64,000 nucleotides of DNA from Martinezella lusitana (GTDB lineage Bacteria > Pseudomonadota > Alphaproteobacteria > Rhizobiales > Rhizobiaceae): NCBI RefSeq assembly GCF_016901135.1, contig NZ_JAFEVL010000073.1:62001-126000 (forward strand). The letters run 5' to 3'. The translations under genes and the position numbers were made by a program. The notes under the pieces were generated by a model that did no database searches, had not been told where the DNA came from, and was given only the letters and a program-made list of their open reading frames with translations. Each line of letters opens with the position of its first letter. Position 1 is the first letter of the stretch. Shown here piece by piece: positions 26,546 through 35,712 of this stretch.

Positions 26546-27469
26546 TCAATCGTGAAACGGTTCCACAAACTTGCGCTTGCCGAGCATGAAGGCGTCGGCA
26601 ACGTGACGCAGCGGCGAAACGTCGACATCGGAGACGCCGGCTTTGACGATCTCGGCAAAGCGGCGATAGAGCGAGGGATATTCGGCTTCAAGCGCCGAGA
26701 AGGTCAGCTCGCCGTTCACGGAAAGCTTGGCGCCGCCTTCTGAAAGAACCATTTGGCCCGCATCCGTCTCAGCGACGATATCCCAGCTCTGCTTGCCGGT
26801 CTGGCGCCAATCGAATTCGGCATGAACCGGAAGACCCTGGCCGCTCTTGAAGTGCAGATCGGCCGCGATCGGCGAATCGCGATTCTCCGGGAATTCCAAG
26901 GTCGCGCCTGTCAGGAAGAGCGCCGGAAAAATATGAGTGACGATCGACAGCGCGTTGATGCCGGGATCGAAGACGCCGAGCCCGCCGGCCTGCCAGATCC
27001 ATTCCTGGTTCGGATGCCAGTGACGGACGTCTTCCTTCCAGATCACATGGACGCTGCGAATGTTGGTGCCGGCGAGGAAGGTCTTGGCGGCTTCGACGGC
27101 AGGCGCGTAACGCGAATGCCAGCTTGCAAAGAGCGAAACGCCCTTCGCCTTTGCGAGATTCTCGAGATCGGCAACTTCGCTCAGCGTCGCGCCCGGCGGC
27201 TTTTCCAGGAAGACATGCTTGCCGGCCGAAAGCGCCTTGTAGGCAGCCTCGTAGCGATATTGCGGCGGCATGCAGAGTGAGACAGCGCCGATTGCTGGCA
27301 CGGCGTCGAGCATGGCCTCGATGGTCGTGAAGGCCGGAATGCCCTCGACGGTGCCATGACGGCTTGCCGTGGCGACCAGCTTGAAATCCGGATTGTTCGC
27401 GATGGATGGAAGGTGCTGGTCGCGGACAATCTTGCCGACGCCGACAATAGCGAGGTTGATGGGGGACAT
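26546..27469 (-). CDS. Gfo/Idh/MocA oxidoreductase, probable L-arabinose/D-galactose 1-dehydrogenase
   Basis: 307 aa from the ATG at 27469. The Rossmann motif is VGVGKIVRDQHLPSI; EKPPGATLSEVADLE carries the catalytic Lys of the family; KEDVRHWHPNQEWIWQAGGL and GVFDPGINALSIV are blocks I recall in the Azospirillum L-arabinose 1-dehydrogenase. Expected reaction: oxidation of the sugar to its lactone with NAD(P). No lactonase or dehydratase of that pathway is next to it. It is divergent from the TRAP transporter genes, which makes shared control possible. Confidence 0.85.
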   Translation of the reverse strand: MSPINLAIVGVGKIVRDQHLPSIANNPDFKLVATASRHGTVEGIPAFTTIEAMLDAVPAIGAVSLCMPPQYRYEAAYKALSAGKHVFLEKPPGATLSEVADLENLAKAKGVSLFASWHSRYAPAVEAAKTFLAGTNIRSVHVIWKEDVRHWHPNQEWIWQAGGLGVFDPGINALSIVTHIFPALFLTGATLEFPENRDSPIAADLHFKSGQGLPVHAEFDWRQTGKQSWDIVAETDAGQMVLSEGGAKLSVNGELTFSALEAEYPSLYRRFAEIVKAGVSDVDVSPLRHVADAFMLGKRKFVEPFHD

Positions 27470-27711
27470 GGGTGTCTCTCGATTAGTATGATTATTGATG
27501 CGATCTTTATCAGAATGCCGCATGTGGGCAAGGGCGGCAAATTGTAAATGCGTGCGCTCGGCTTCACACGCGGGCCTTCACGCGCGGGCATTGTACCGGA
27601 GCCATCATCACACTTGGAAAACCGGCTCGGGCTCTTGATTCACCGCTTGAAATCGGCACTCTGCCTCTGCGCGGCAAGAGATCCTGGGAAAGACCGCCGC
27701 GGGGGGAAATC

Positions 27712-28287
27712 ATGAAAACATTGCTCGGCTTCAGCCGAATCGTGGACTATGCGACTGAGATCATTGGAAAATCGGTCTCATGGCTCATTCTGGTCGCCGT
27801 GTTGGTCAGCGCCGGAAATGCCATTGTCCGTAAATTGTTCAACATCTCGTCCAATGCCTGGCTGGAGGCGCAATGGTATCTGTTCGGCGCCGCCTTCATG
27901 CTCGCCGCCGCTTATACGCTGCGGCAGAACGAGCACATCCGCATCGATATCGTCTATGGCTCGCTCCCGCGCCGGGCGCAGCACTGGATCGATCTCCTCG
28001 GCCACTGCCTGTTCCTCATGCCGTTCGTATTGCTGATGGTCTATGACCTCGTGCCCTACGTGCGCATGTCCGTCATGTCCGGGGAGGTTTCCTCCAGCGC
28101 CGGCGGCCTGATCATTTGGCCAGGCAAGGCGCTGTTGCTGGCCGGCTTCTTCCTGTTGGCGCTGCAGGGCATCTCCGAGATTATCAAGAAGATTGCCGTC
28201 ATGCGCGGCGATATGGAGGATCCGAGCCCCTATGTGCCGACGCATGCACCCCTTGAGGTCGAAACGCCGACAGGGGAGGCGCGCTGA
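27712..28287 (+). CDS. TRAP transporter small permease (DctQ)
   Basis: 191 aa with four TM helices (about residues 22-42, 60-78, 96-118 and 140-165). WLEAQWYLFGAAFMLAAAYTL and NEHIRIDIVYG are typical DctQ sequences. Inner-membrane subunit joining the large permease. GGGGGGAAATC precedes the ATG. Its stop overlaps the start of dctM (TGATG). Confidence 0.93.
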   Translation: MKTLLGFSRIVDYATEIIGKSVSWLILVAVLVSAGNAIVRKLFNISSNAWLEAQWYLFGAAFMLAAAYTLRQNEHIRIDIVYGSLPRRAQHWIDLLGHCLFLMPFVLLMVYDLVPYVRMSVMSGEVSSSAGGLIIWPGKALLLAGFFLLALQGISEIIKKIAVMRGDMEDPSPYVPTHAPLEVETPTGEAR

Positions 28288-30017
28288 TGATGGAATTCAT
28301 TGCCGTGAACATGGCGCCGATCATGTTCGCCTCGCTGATCATCTTCCTGCTGATCGGTTATCCCGTCGCCTTCGCTCTCGCCGCCAACGGTCTCCTGTTC
28401 TTCTGGATCGGCGTCGAGCTCGCCCCCTATTCGGGCGGTTCCATCAATCTGTCCTGGCCGCTCCTCAATGCGCTGCCGGATAGGTTCTGGGGCGTGATGT
28501 CCAACGATACGCTGCTGGCGATCCCGTTCTTCACCTTCATGGGCATCGTGCTGGAGCGCTCCGGCATGGCCGAAGACCTGCTCGACACGGTCGGCCAGCT
28601 ATTCGGCCCGATCCGCGGTGGGCTTGCCTATGCGGTAATTTTCGTGGGCGCACTGCTTGCCGCCACCACCGGCGTCGTTGCGGCTTCGGTCATCGCGATG
28701 GGCCTGATATCGCTGCCGATCATGCTGCGTTACGGCTATGATCGGCGGGTGGCCTCCGGCGTCATCGCCGCCTCCGGTACGCTGGCGCAGATCATTCCGC
28801 CGTCGCTGGTCTTGATCGTGCTTGCCGACCAGCTCGGCCGCTCGGTCGGCGATATGTATGCCGGGGCGCTGATCCCGGGCCTGGTATTGACCGGCCTCTA
28901 CATGCTCTATGTGCTGATCATGTCGATCGTCCGGCCGGATTCGATGCCGGCGCTGCCGAAAGAGGCCCGCTCGCTCGGTTCGGGCGTGACCTCGCTTTTC
29001 GTCGCGTTGCTGGTCTGCGCCGGCGTCGCCTATGCCGCCCATGTCTATCTGACACCGATCTACGGGGAAAACGCCGATATTCTCGGCGCAACCGTCGGCG
29101 TCGCCTTCATCTATGCCATTGCCGTCATCGACAAGACGATGAAGTTCAATCTGATGTCGCGGCTGGCGCAGCAGGTGATCATCGTACTGATCCCGCCATT
29201 GGCGCTGATCTTCCTCGTGCTCGGCACCATCTTCCTCGGCATCGCGACGCCGACCGAGGGCGGTGCGATGGGGGCAGTGGGCGCGTTGATCATGGCGGCG
29301 GCCAAAGGCCGGCTGTCCATGGATGTCGTCCGCTCGGCGCTGGCGTCGACCACGCGTCTTTCTTCCTTCGTGCTGTTCATCCTGATCGGCTCGCGCGTGT
29401 TCTCGCTGACCTTTTACGGGGTCAACGGCCATGTCTGGGTCGAGCATTTGCTGGTGTCGCTGCCGGGCGGCGAAGTCGGCTTCCTGATTGCCGTCAACCT
29501 CCTGGTCTTCGTACTGGCCTTCTTCCTTGATTTCTTCGAGCTGGCCTTCATCATCGTGCCGCTGCTGGCGCCCGCCGCCGACAAGCTGGGCATCGACCTC
29601 ATCTGGTTCGGCGTTCTCCTTGGCGTCAACATGCAGACGAGCTTCATGCATCCACCCTTCGGCTTCGCGCTGTTCTACCTGCGCTCGGTCGCGGCAAAGG
29701 TGCCCTATCTCGACAAGGTCACGGGTAAAAATACGGCTCCGGTGACGACCGGTCAGATCTATTGGGGGGCGGTGCCCTTCGTCGGCATCCAGATCCTGAT
29801 GGTGGCATTGACGATCATGTTCCCGCAGATGGTCATGCACTACAAGGGCGCGGGCACCGGGCTTGATCCCAATACGATCAAGATCGAAGTACCGGGCTTC
29901 GGCACACCCGGCCAGGACAATGGCGGCGGCCTCGGCCCGCCGGGCCTGCAGCTTCCGGGCGGCGGGCAGCCAAATCCGCCGGCCAATGATCTCAGCCAGC
30001 CGCCATCATTCAATTGA
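28287..30017 (+). CDS. TRAP transporter large permease (DctM)
   Basis: 576 aa, twelve or more TM helices. Typical DctM segments include MGIVLERSGMAEDLLDTVGQ, ATTGVVAASVIAMG, SGTLAQIIPPSLVLIVLADQ and ATPTEGGAMGAVGALIMAA. It forms the Na+-coupled channel together with DctQ. The C-terminus ends in a soluble Pro/Gly-rich tail of about 45 residues (LGPPGLQLPGGGQPNPPAND) that is not part of the transport fold. Its partner binding protein is encoded convergently just downstream. Confidence 0.95.
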   Translation: MMEFIAVNMAPIMFASLIIFLLIGYPVAFALAANGLLFFWIGVELAPYSGGSINLSWPLLNALPDRFWGVMSNDTLLAIPFFTFMGIVLERSGMAEDLLDTVGQLFGPIRGGLAYAVIFVGALLAATTGVVAASVIAMGLISLPIMLRYGYDRRVASGVIAASGTLAQIIPPSLVLIVLADQLGRSVGDMYAGALIPGLVLTGLYMLYVLIMSIVRPDSMPALPKEARSLGSGVTSLFVALLVCAGVAYAAHVYLTPIYGENADILGATVGVAFIYAIAVIDKTMKFNLMSRLAQQVIIVLIPPLALIFLVLGTIFLGIATPTEGGAMGAVGALIMAAAKGRLSMDVVRSALASTTRLSSFVLFILIGSRVFSLTFYGVNGHVWVEHLLVSLPGGEVGFLIAVNLLVFVLAFFLDFFELAFIIVPLLAPAADKLGIDLIWFGVLLGVNMQTSFMHPPFGFALFYLRSVAAKVPYLDKVTGKNTAPVTTGQIYWGAVPFVGIQILMVALTIMFPQMVMHYKGAGTGLDPNTIKIEVPGFGTPGQDNGGGLGPPGLQLPGGGQPNPPANDLSQPPSFN

Positions 30018-30066
30018 AGGCGGTCGTTATAGGCATGTTGCATTGCCTTCGGTCAGGGCAAAGAAA

Positions 30067-30093
30067 AACCCCGGAGCGGCGCCCCGGGGTTTC
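30067..30093. terminator. bidirectional hairpin between dctM and dctP
   Basis: AAACCCCGG paired with CCGGGGTTT around a 9-nt loop, followed by CTTGTTT. It serves both converging genes. Confidence 0.75.
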
Positions 30094-30111
30094 TTGTTTC
30101 CAGTTCGCTGA

Positions 30112-31218
30112 TCAAATCTTGCCGGCGCGCTGCAGCGTCATCATGTAGACGTCATAGCTATATTCCGCGACTTGCGCATAGAGATAATGCTGGCCGCGGA
30201 AGCCCTTGATCGACTCCCAGATCTTCTTGAACGTTGGGTTCGAGGCTTCCATTTCGGCATAGACCTCGTTCGACTTCTCGAAGCAGGCGTTCATGATTTC
30301 GGTGCTGAACGGACGCAGCTTGGCGCCTTCGGCGACGACGCGCTTGATGGCGGCCGGGTTCAGATAATCGTACTTCTGCAGCATGTTGGCGTCGGTCGCC
30401 TGGGCGGCGGTGCGCAGCAGCGACTGATAGGCCTTCGGCAGGCCCTCATAAGCCGCTTTGTTGAACATGAAGTGCACGGTCGGGCCGCCTTCCCACCAGC
30501 CGGGATAGTAGTAGTAGGGCGCAACCTTGTAGAAGCCGAGCTTCTCGTCGTCATAGGGGCCGACCCATTCGGCCGCGTCGATTGTACCCTTTTCCAGCGC
30601 CGGATAGATGTCGCCGCCGGCGATCTGCTGCGGCACGACGCCAAGACGCTCCACCACCTTGCCGGCAAAGCCGCCGATGCGCATCTTCAGGCCCTTGAGG
30701 TCGGCGACCGAATTGATCTCCTTGCGGAACCAGCCGCCCATCTGCACGCCGGTATTGCCGCCGGGAAAGCCGATCAGCCCCTGCGTTGCCAGGAATTCGT
30801 TGAAGAGGTCGATGCCGCCGCCGTGATATTGCCAGGCATTCATGCCGCGGGCATTGAGGGCGAAGGGAACGGCAGCGCCCAGTGCCCAGACCGGATCCTT
30901 GCCCCAATAATAATAGGAGACTGTGTGGCAGGCCTCGACTGTGGCTGCCGAGGTGGCGTCGGCAGCCTGCAGGCCGGGCACGATTTCGCCGGCCGCGAAG
31001 ACCTGGATGCTGAAATTGCCGTCGGTCGCTTCCGATACATATTTCGACAGCACTTCACCGCCGCCGTAGATCGTATCGAGCGATTTCGGAAACGACGAGG
31101 TCAGGCGCCAATTGATTTTTGGATTGCTCTGGGCAATAGCCGGAGCCGCAAGGGCCGCGGCTGCAACCGAGCCGGCGCCGGCCACGCCGGCTTTCCTCAG
31201 AAATGAACGACGATCCAT
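30112..31218 (-). CDS. TRAP transporter substrate-binding protein, TakP (2-oxoacid) type
   Basis: 368 aa. A twin-arginine-like signal (MDRRSFLRKAGVAGAGS) ends near AIA-Q, so Tat export is likely. The mature part is very similar, from memory, to Rhodobacter sphaeroides TakP, which binds pyruvate and other 2-oxoacids with Na+: SSFPKSLDTIYGGGEVLS, YYYWGKDP, PGGNTGVQMGGWFRKEI, LKMRIGGFAGKV and IDAAEWVGPYDDEKLGFYKV, which hold the Asn, Arg, Glu and Trp ligand residues. It is convergent with dctQM rather than in the same operon, so stoichiometry may be set separately. Confidence 0.92.
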   Translation of the reverse strand: MDRRSFLRKAGVAGAGSVAAAALAAPAIAQSNPKINWRLTSSFPKSLDTIYGGGEVLSKYVSEATDGNFSIQVFAAGEIVPGLQAADATSAATVEACHTVSYYYWGKDPVWALGAAVPFALNARGMNAWQYHGGGIDLFNEFLATQGLIGFPGGNTGVQMGGWFRKEINSVADLKGLKMRIGGFAGKVVERLGVVPQQIAGGDIYPALEKGTIDAAEWVGPYDDEKLGFYKVAPYYYYPGWWEGGPTVHFMFNKAAYEGLPKAYQSLLRTAAQATDANMLQKYDYLNPAAIKRVVAEGAKLRPFSTEIMNACFEKSNEVYAEMEASNPTFKKIWESIKGFRGQHYLYAQVAEYSYDVYMMTLQRAGKI

Positions 31219-31374
31219 CTATTACTCCCCCCGGATTCGAGCGGGCGGGCTGGCCCGCTCTTCGTGATCACGCCGCAACTAATCACGCCGCTCGGCGCCT
31301 TTCAAGCGCATCCGAAGATCTTGCAACCACTGACTGATGTTTGCCGCAGGAAACCGCTCTCCGACTTCAGGCCC

Positions 31375-32265
31375 TCAGCGCGTGAACTTGATGTCGGCCT
31401 GGGCGACGAGATTGGTCGCCGGTGCCGGAGCGTGCTTGTACTTGAGCGTCACGACCTTGTAACCCTCCTTCTCGAGGCGGATCAGAAGGGCCGGCAGCAT
31501 GGTCACGGTACGCTGGTGGATGTCATGCATCAGGATGATGCCGCGCCCGCGCTCGTGTAGCTGCCTCATCGTTCGAGCCGCGACAGAGGCTGGCGTGGAG
31601 GTGAAATAGTCCTTGCTGTCGACATCGACGTCCATGACGATCATGTCGCGGGCGGCAACGGCGGCGCGCAGGCGTTTGGAGTCGGCGAGGTAAGGGAAGC
31701 GAAAGAACGGTATTTCGGTGCCAATGATCTTGGAGACGGCATTCTTGCCCTTGGCGATCTCGGCCATCGCCATGTCGAAGCTCATCTTGTCGAGGTCGGG
31801 ATGGCGGAAGGTATGGCTGCCGATGGTGTCGCCGCGGGCAAAGACTTCCCGGGCGGTTGCCGGATGGGCTTGCGCCATTTCGCCGACCATCATGAACGTC
31901 GCCTTGACGCCGAATTTGTCGAGCGTGGCGAGAATGCGCTCGGTCTTGCCGGGGGCAGGGCCGTCATCGAAAGTCAGGATGACCTCCTTGTCGGCCAGAT
32001 TGATGTCCTTGAGCGAAGAGACTTCCAGCGTCCGGCCGGCCAGATTGTGCGGGCCATTTATGCTCGCCAGGTCTCGGGTCTCGAGATCGGCGACGAGCCA
32101 TTTGTTCGGCTCCATCTCGACCGGGTCGTTGGCTTTCAGCGGCTTGTGGCGCGGCTCTTCGGCCGCATAGCCGGTTTTGAGCGATGCTTCATTGCCCGGT
32201 TTGGTGGCACACCCTCCCAGAGCCAGGGACACGGCAAGGCCAGCCAGTAAAACACGGTAGTTCAT
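31375..32265 (-). CDS. polysaccharide deacetylase lipoprotein (NodB homology domain)
   Basis: 296 aa. The N-terminus is a lipoprotein signal with lipobox LGGC (Cys19), so it is anchored in a membrane facing the periplasm. The NodB domain covers about residues 85-290: LTFDDGPAPG (motif 1, metal Asp and base), GSHTFRHPDL (motif 2, metal His pair), FRFPYLADSKR (motif 3), and ILMHDIHQRTV (motif 5, catalytic His). All catalytic residues are present, so an active N- or O-deacetylase on a glycan is expected; the glycan is unknown. A CtrA-like box lies about 57 bp upstream. Confidence 0.9.
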   Translation of the reverse strand: MNYRVLLAGLAVSLALGGCATKPGNEASLKTGYAAEEPRHKPLKANDPVEMEPNKWLVADLETRDLASINGPHNLAGRTLEVSSLKDINLADKEVILTFDDGPAPGKTERILATLDKFGVKATFMMVGEMAQAHPATAREVFARGDTIGSHTFRHPDLDKMSFDMAMAEIAKGKNAVSKIIGTEIPFFRFPYLADSKRLRAAVAARDMIVMDVDVDSKDYFTSTPASVAARTMRQLHERGRGIILMHDIHQRTVTMLPALLIRLEKEGYKVVTLKYKHAPAPATNLVAQADIKFTR

Positions 32266-32321
32266 CGGAATCGCTCAACACTTATGTCAATGAAGGTTGG
32301 GCGTACTTTCCGTAATTATGG

Positions 32322-32336
32322 TTAATGATCGGTTAG
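32322..32336 (-). promoter_or_regulatory. CtrA-like box upstream of the deacetylase lipoprotein gene
   Basis: Minus strand CTAA-N7-TTAA directly continued as TTAACCAT. The consensus is TTAA-N7-TTAA, so one base differs, and TTAACCAT matches the known extended half-site. It is 57 bp from the start codon. Confidence 0.5.
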
Positions 32337-32370
32337 GATCGACCCCGAAACGGTTAAGAATTCGCCGGCA

Positions 32371-34260
32371 CTAGCCGGCCATTGCGCTTTCATATTCGGA
32401 CGAAAGTTCCAGCCATTGCTCTTCGGCCGCCGCGAGCTTTTCGACGGCATCGGCGCGCTGCTTTGCCTTCTCTGCAGCCTTGGTCGGTGCCTTCTCGTAG
32501 AGGATGGGATCCGCAAGTTCCGCATCAAGCGCGTGAATCAATTTCTCAAGCTTGCCGGTCAAGGATTCGATTTCGTTGATCTTCTTCCTGAGCGGCGCCA
32601 GCGAAGCGCGGCGATCGGCATTGAGCTTGCGCTGATCCGCCTTGGAGACCGAATCGTCGCTGCCGTTCGCCTTGGCCTTGTCATCCCTCGGCTTCGGGCT
32701 CGCGACGACGAGGCTGCGGTAATCTTCGAGGTCGCCGTCGAAGGTCGAAACCGTGCCGTCGCGCACCAGCCACAGCTGGTCGACCGTCGCCTCGATCAGA
32801 TGGCGGTCGTGCGAGATGAGGATGACAGCGCCGGAATAATCGTTCAACGCCTGGATCAGCGCATTGCGGCTGTCGATATCCAGATGGTTGGTCGGCTCGT
32901 CGAGGATCAGCAGGTTCGGCGCGTCGAAAGCGGCAAGGCCCATCAGCAGCCGCGCCTTTTCGCCGCCGGAGAGATCCTTGACCTGCGTGTCCATCTTCTC
33001 CGTCGCGAGGCCCATCTGCGCGACGCGGGCGCGCACCTTCGCTTCCGGTGCTTCGGGCATGCGGCGGCGCACGTGCTCGACAGCCGTCTGGTTCGGCATG
33101 AGATCGTCGAGCTGGTGTTGGGCAAAGAAGCCGATCTTCAGGCTCGGTGCCAGCTTCACATCGCCGCTCTCGGCATCGAGGCGGCCCGAGATGAATTTTG
33201 CGAATGTCGATTTGCCGTTGCCGTTCGAGCCGAGCAGGGCGATGCGGTCGTCCGCGTCGATACGCAGGCTCAGGCGCTTCAGGATCGGCTTGCCCGGCTC
33301 ATAGCCGACGGCGCCGCCGCTGACTGCGATAATGGGCGATGCGGGCTGCTTTTCGGGCTCCGGAAAGCTGAAGCCCATCACATGATCTTCGATAACGGCA
33401 GCGACAGTCCCCATCCGCTCCAGTGCCTTGACGCGTGATTGCGCCTGCCGCGCCTTCGTAGCCTTGGCCTTGAAGCGGTCGATGAAGCTTTGCAGATGCT
33501 TGCGTGCCGCGTCGTTCTTCGCTTTGGCTTTCGTCTGCAGTTCGTCGGCCTCCGCCTTCTGCCGCTCGAACTGGTCGTAGGAGCCGCGATAGAAGGTGAG
33601 TTTCTTCTGGTCGAGATGGACGATCGCATTAACAGCCGTATTCAGGAGGTCTCGGTCGTGCGAGATGATGATGACCGTGTGCGGATAGCGGCGGATGTAA
33701 TCTTCCAGCCAGAGCGTGCCTTCGAGGTCGAGATAGTTCGTCGGTTCGTCGAGCAGCAAAAGGTCCGGCTCGGAAAACAGCACAGCGGCAAGCGCAACAC
33801 GCATGCGCCATCCGCCGGAAAACGAGGAGGCCGGGCGCTTTTGCGCCTCGTGATCGAAGCCGAGACCGGCAAGGATGCTGGCGGCGCGCGCTTCGGCCGC
33901 ATGCGCGCCGATATCGGCAAGCCGCGTCTGGATGTCGGCGATGCGATGCGGATCGGTTGCCGTCTCGGCTTCCGTAAGCAGCGCAGCGCGCTCCTTGTCG
34001 GCCGCGAGCACAATATCGATCAGCGGTTCCTCGGTGCCAGGCGCTTCCTGCGCGACCTGGCCGATGCGGGCATTGCGCGGGATCGAAACCGAGCCGCTTT
34101 CGGGGGCAAAGTCGCCGGTGATGATCCTAAAAAGGGTGGATTTGCCAGCGCCATTCTTGCCGACAAGGCCGGCCTTCGTGCCCGCTGGAAGCGTCACGTT
34201 GGCATGGTCGATGAGAAGGCGGCCGGCAATGCGGGCGGAAAGGTCTGAAATCGAAATCAT
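32371..34260 (-). CDS. ABC-F family ATPase (Uup/YheS type)
   Basis: 629 aa soluble protein with two ABC domains and no membrane part. First domain: GKNGAGKST, SFSGGWRMRVALA, LLLDEPTNYLDL. Second: GSNGNGKST, LSGGEKARLLMGLA, LILDEPTNHLD. The inter-domain linker contains the conserved KARQAQSRVKALERM, and the C-terminus is a coiled coil. ABC-F proteins act on the ribosome, relieving stalled translation; the precise subclass here is uncertain. No antibiotic-resistance context is seen. Confidence 0.93.
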   Translation of the reverse strand: MISISDLSARIAGRLLIDHANVTLPAGTKAGLVGKNGAGKSTLFRIITGDFAPESGSVSIPRNARIGQVAQEAPGTEEPLIDIVLAADKERAALLTEAETATDPHRIADIQTRLADIGAHAAEARAASILAGLGFDHEAQKRPASSFSGGWRMRVALAAVLFSEPDLLLLDEPTNYLDLEGTLWLEDYIRRYPHTVIIISHDRDLLNTAVNAIVHLDQKKLTFYRGSYDQFERQKAEADELQTKAKAKNDAARKHLQSFIDRFKAKATKARQAQSRVKALERMGTVAAVIEDHVMGFSFPEPEKQPASPIIAVSGGAVGYEPGKPILKRLSLRIDADDRIALLGSNGNGKSTFAKFISGRLDAESGDVKLAPSLKIGFFAQHQLDDLMPNQTAVEHVRRRMPEAPEAKVRARVAQMGLATEKMDTQVKDLSGGEKARLLMGLAAFDAPNLLILDEPTNHLDIDSRNALIQALNDYSGAVILISHDRHLIEATVDQLWLVRDGTVSTFDGDLEDYRSLVVASPKPRDDKAKANGSDDSVSKADQRKLNADRRASLAPLRKKINEIESLTGKLEKLIHALDAELADPILYEKAPTKAAEKAKQRADAVEKLAAAEEQWLELSSEYESAMAG

Positions 34261-34309
34261 GGCGCGGTTTTGGCCGAACTCGGCGCCGAAGGCAAGAGCG
34301 CGAAAGCGT

Positions 34310-34816
34310 TCAGGCGTCTGCGCGCCGCTTGGGCTCCGGCAGGTTCGCGCAGTTCTTCAACCTCTCGATCAGCTCGGTCTCATAGAGCATGAGATTGCTC
34401 AGCGACGCATGGAGGCTGTCCAGAGCGGCGCTGGCATTCGGCACCGTCCCGACCTCGCGGGCAAAAAGCCGCTGCTTCTTCAGCCCTTTGGCAAGCTGAT
34501 CCGCCACCTCGCGCAGCATGTCGGCCGCATCGCTTTCGGATTTCCGCGCGACCAGCCCGCAATGACTGACAAGGCGATGCTTCAGGCCGATCTCATCGAG
34601 CCTGGTTTGCGAGGGGTGGGGGCCGAGCGCTTCGATCTCGCTGGCAAGAAAGCGGTCCTGCCCGTAGAGCGCCTCGTGAAAGAGCTGATAGTTGCGCGGC
34701 AGGCTCCTGATCTTCAGCCGCGTCATGAAGCGGCCGATGATCTCGAGCTCGGTCTCAGTTTCATCGTCATTATTGTCGACGGAATACGTGGAAACGCCTG
34801 TCTGCGAACTCTTCAT
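34310..34816 (-). CDS. small helical protein of unknown function
   Basis: 168 aa, largely helical and soluble. The segment KIRSLPRNYQLFHEALYGQD resembles the N-terminal helical region that precedes GGDEF domains in some alphaproteobacterial proteins, but no GGDEF or EAL domain follows. I do not recognise it further. It is 49 bp upstream of the ABC-F gene in the same direction and could share its transcript. Confidence 0.7.
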   Translation of the reverse strand: MKSSQTGVSTYSVDNNDDETETELEIIGRFMTRLKIRSLPRNYQLFHEALYGQDRFLASEIEALGPHPSQTRLDEIGLKHRLVSHCGLVARKSESDAADMLREVADQLAKGLKKQRLFAREVGTVPNASAALDSLHASLSNLMLYETELIERLKNCANLPEPKRRADA

Positions 34817-34977
34817 GCCTGCTCTCTGACTGCCACCCGGCTGATATATCTCTCCAACTTGCAGGCGCGCAGGTTAAGGCAACATGAACGAAACCGCCTA
34901 TCCGTGTGATTACGTGCCAAAATTAGCGACTTGAGCAACGCTTGGTCGAAGCCACTGGGTGCCTGCTCGCCTCCTGC

Positions 34978-35487
34978 TTACATCCAGTGCTGCCCTTCAC
35001 TGCGCAGGAAATACAAGAGGTCCAGCACTAGCGATGGTTTGCCCAACGCCGTCAGGATCATGTGGCATTGACCGCGGTGATGGGTCTGATGGTTGAACAT
35101 ATGCGCGATCGCCAGATGGAGCGGATGGATGATCGCGCCCGGCCGGAGGACGGATGTATAGGTGATGTCGGCGGCAAGGGCTGTGGCGTCGAGCGTCTCG
35201 GCCCAGGTGATCATACGCCGATCCTCGACCTCGCGCATCTCCCGCAGCCCTGCGAGATCGTCATGCAGAACGACACCTAGAGCCGCCGGTGGCTCGCCGA
35301 TTCCGTTGAATCGGTGCATCCACAATCGGTCCGTTACCAGCAGATGGTTCAGCGTTCCATGCAGCGAGCCGAAGAAGGCACCGCGATCCTCATGAAATTC
35401 CGCATCGCTGAGCCGGGCGGCGGCGTCATAGACTTGAACATTGGCCCAACGATTGTAATCGGCGAGCATTTTGAAATGTCTGAGCAT
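34978..35487 (-). CDS. DinB family protein
   Basis: 169 aa four-helix bundle. Metal-binding histidines appear in LNHLLVTDRLWMHRF and HMFNHQTHHRGQ, with the first near residue 47 and a pair near residue 135. The family (DinB/YfiT-like) includes thiol-dependent transferases; the substrate here is unknown. Single-gene unit. Confidence 0.88.
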   Translation of the reverse strand: MLRHFKMLADYNRWANVQVYDAAARLSDAEFHEDRGAFFGSLHGTLNHLLVTDRLWMHRFNGIGEPPAALGVVLHDDLAGLREMREVEDRRMITWAETLDATALAADITYTSVLRPGAIIHPLHLAIAHMFNHQTHHRGQCHMILTALGKPSLVLDLLYFLRSEGQHWM

Positions 35488-35617
35488 ATGGCTTTTCCTC
35501 CATGGCTATGAGACCAACCCGAAACAGAATTGAGCAAGTGAACCGAGACCATCCGCTAAGTCCGCCGATGAACGGCTGCTTCGCCACCTAGTTGCTTGCG
35601 AATCAGCCGCTCGTACT

Positions 35618-35646
35618 GTGACAGCGGCGTGAAATTGGGCTATCCC
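35618..35646 (+). promoter_or_regulatory. candidate ndk promoter
   Basis: GTGACA (35618-35623), 17-bp spacer, TATCCC (35641-35646). A GC-rich hairpin (GGGCGG/CCGCCC, 35665-35683) lies in the leader. Confidence 0.35.
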
Positions 35647-35712
35647 CCTTGTTTTCGGGCTGTGGGGCGGGTAAAGACCGCCCACTTTTCTCTGATTACA
35701 AGGAACGGACCC

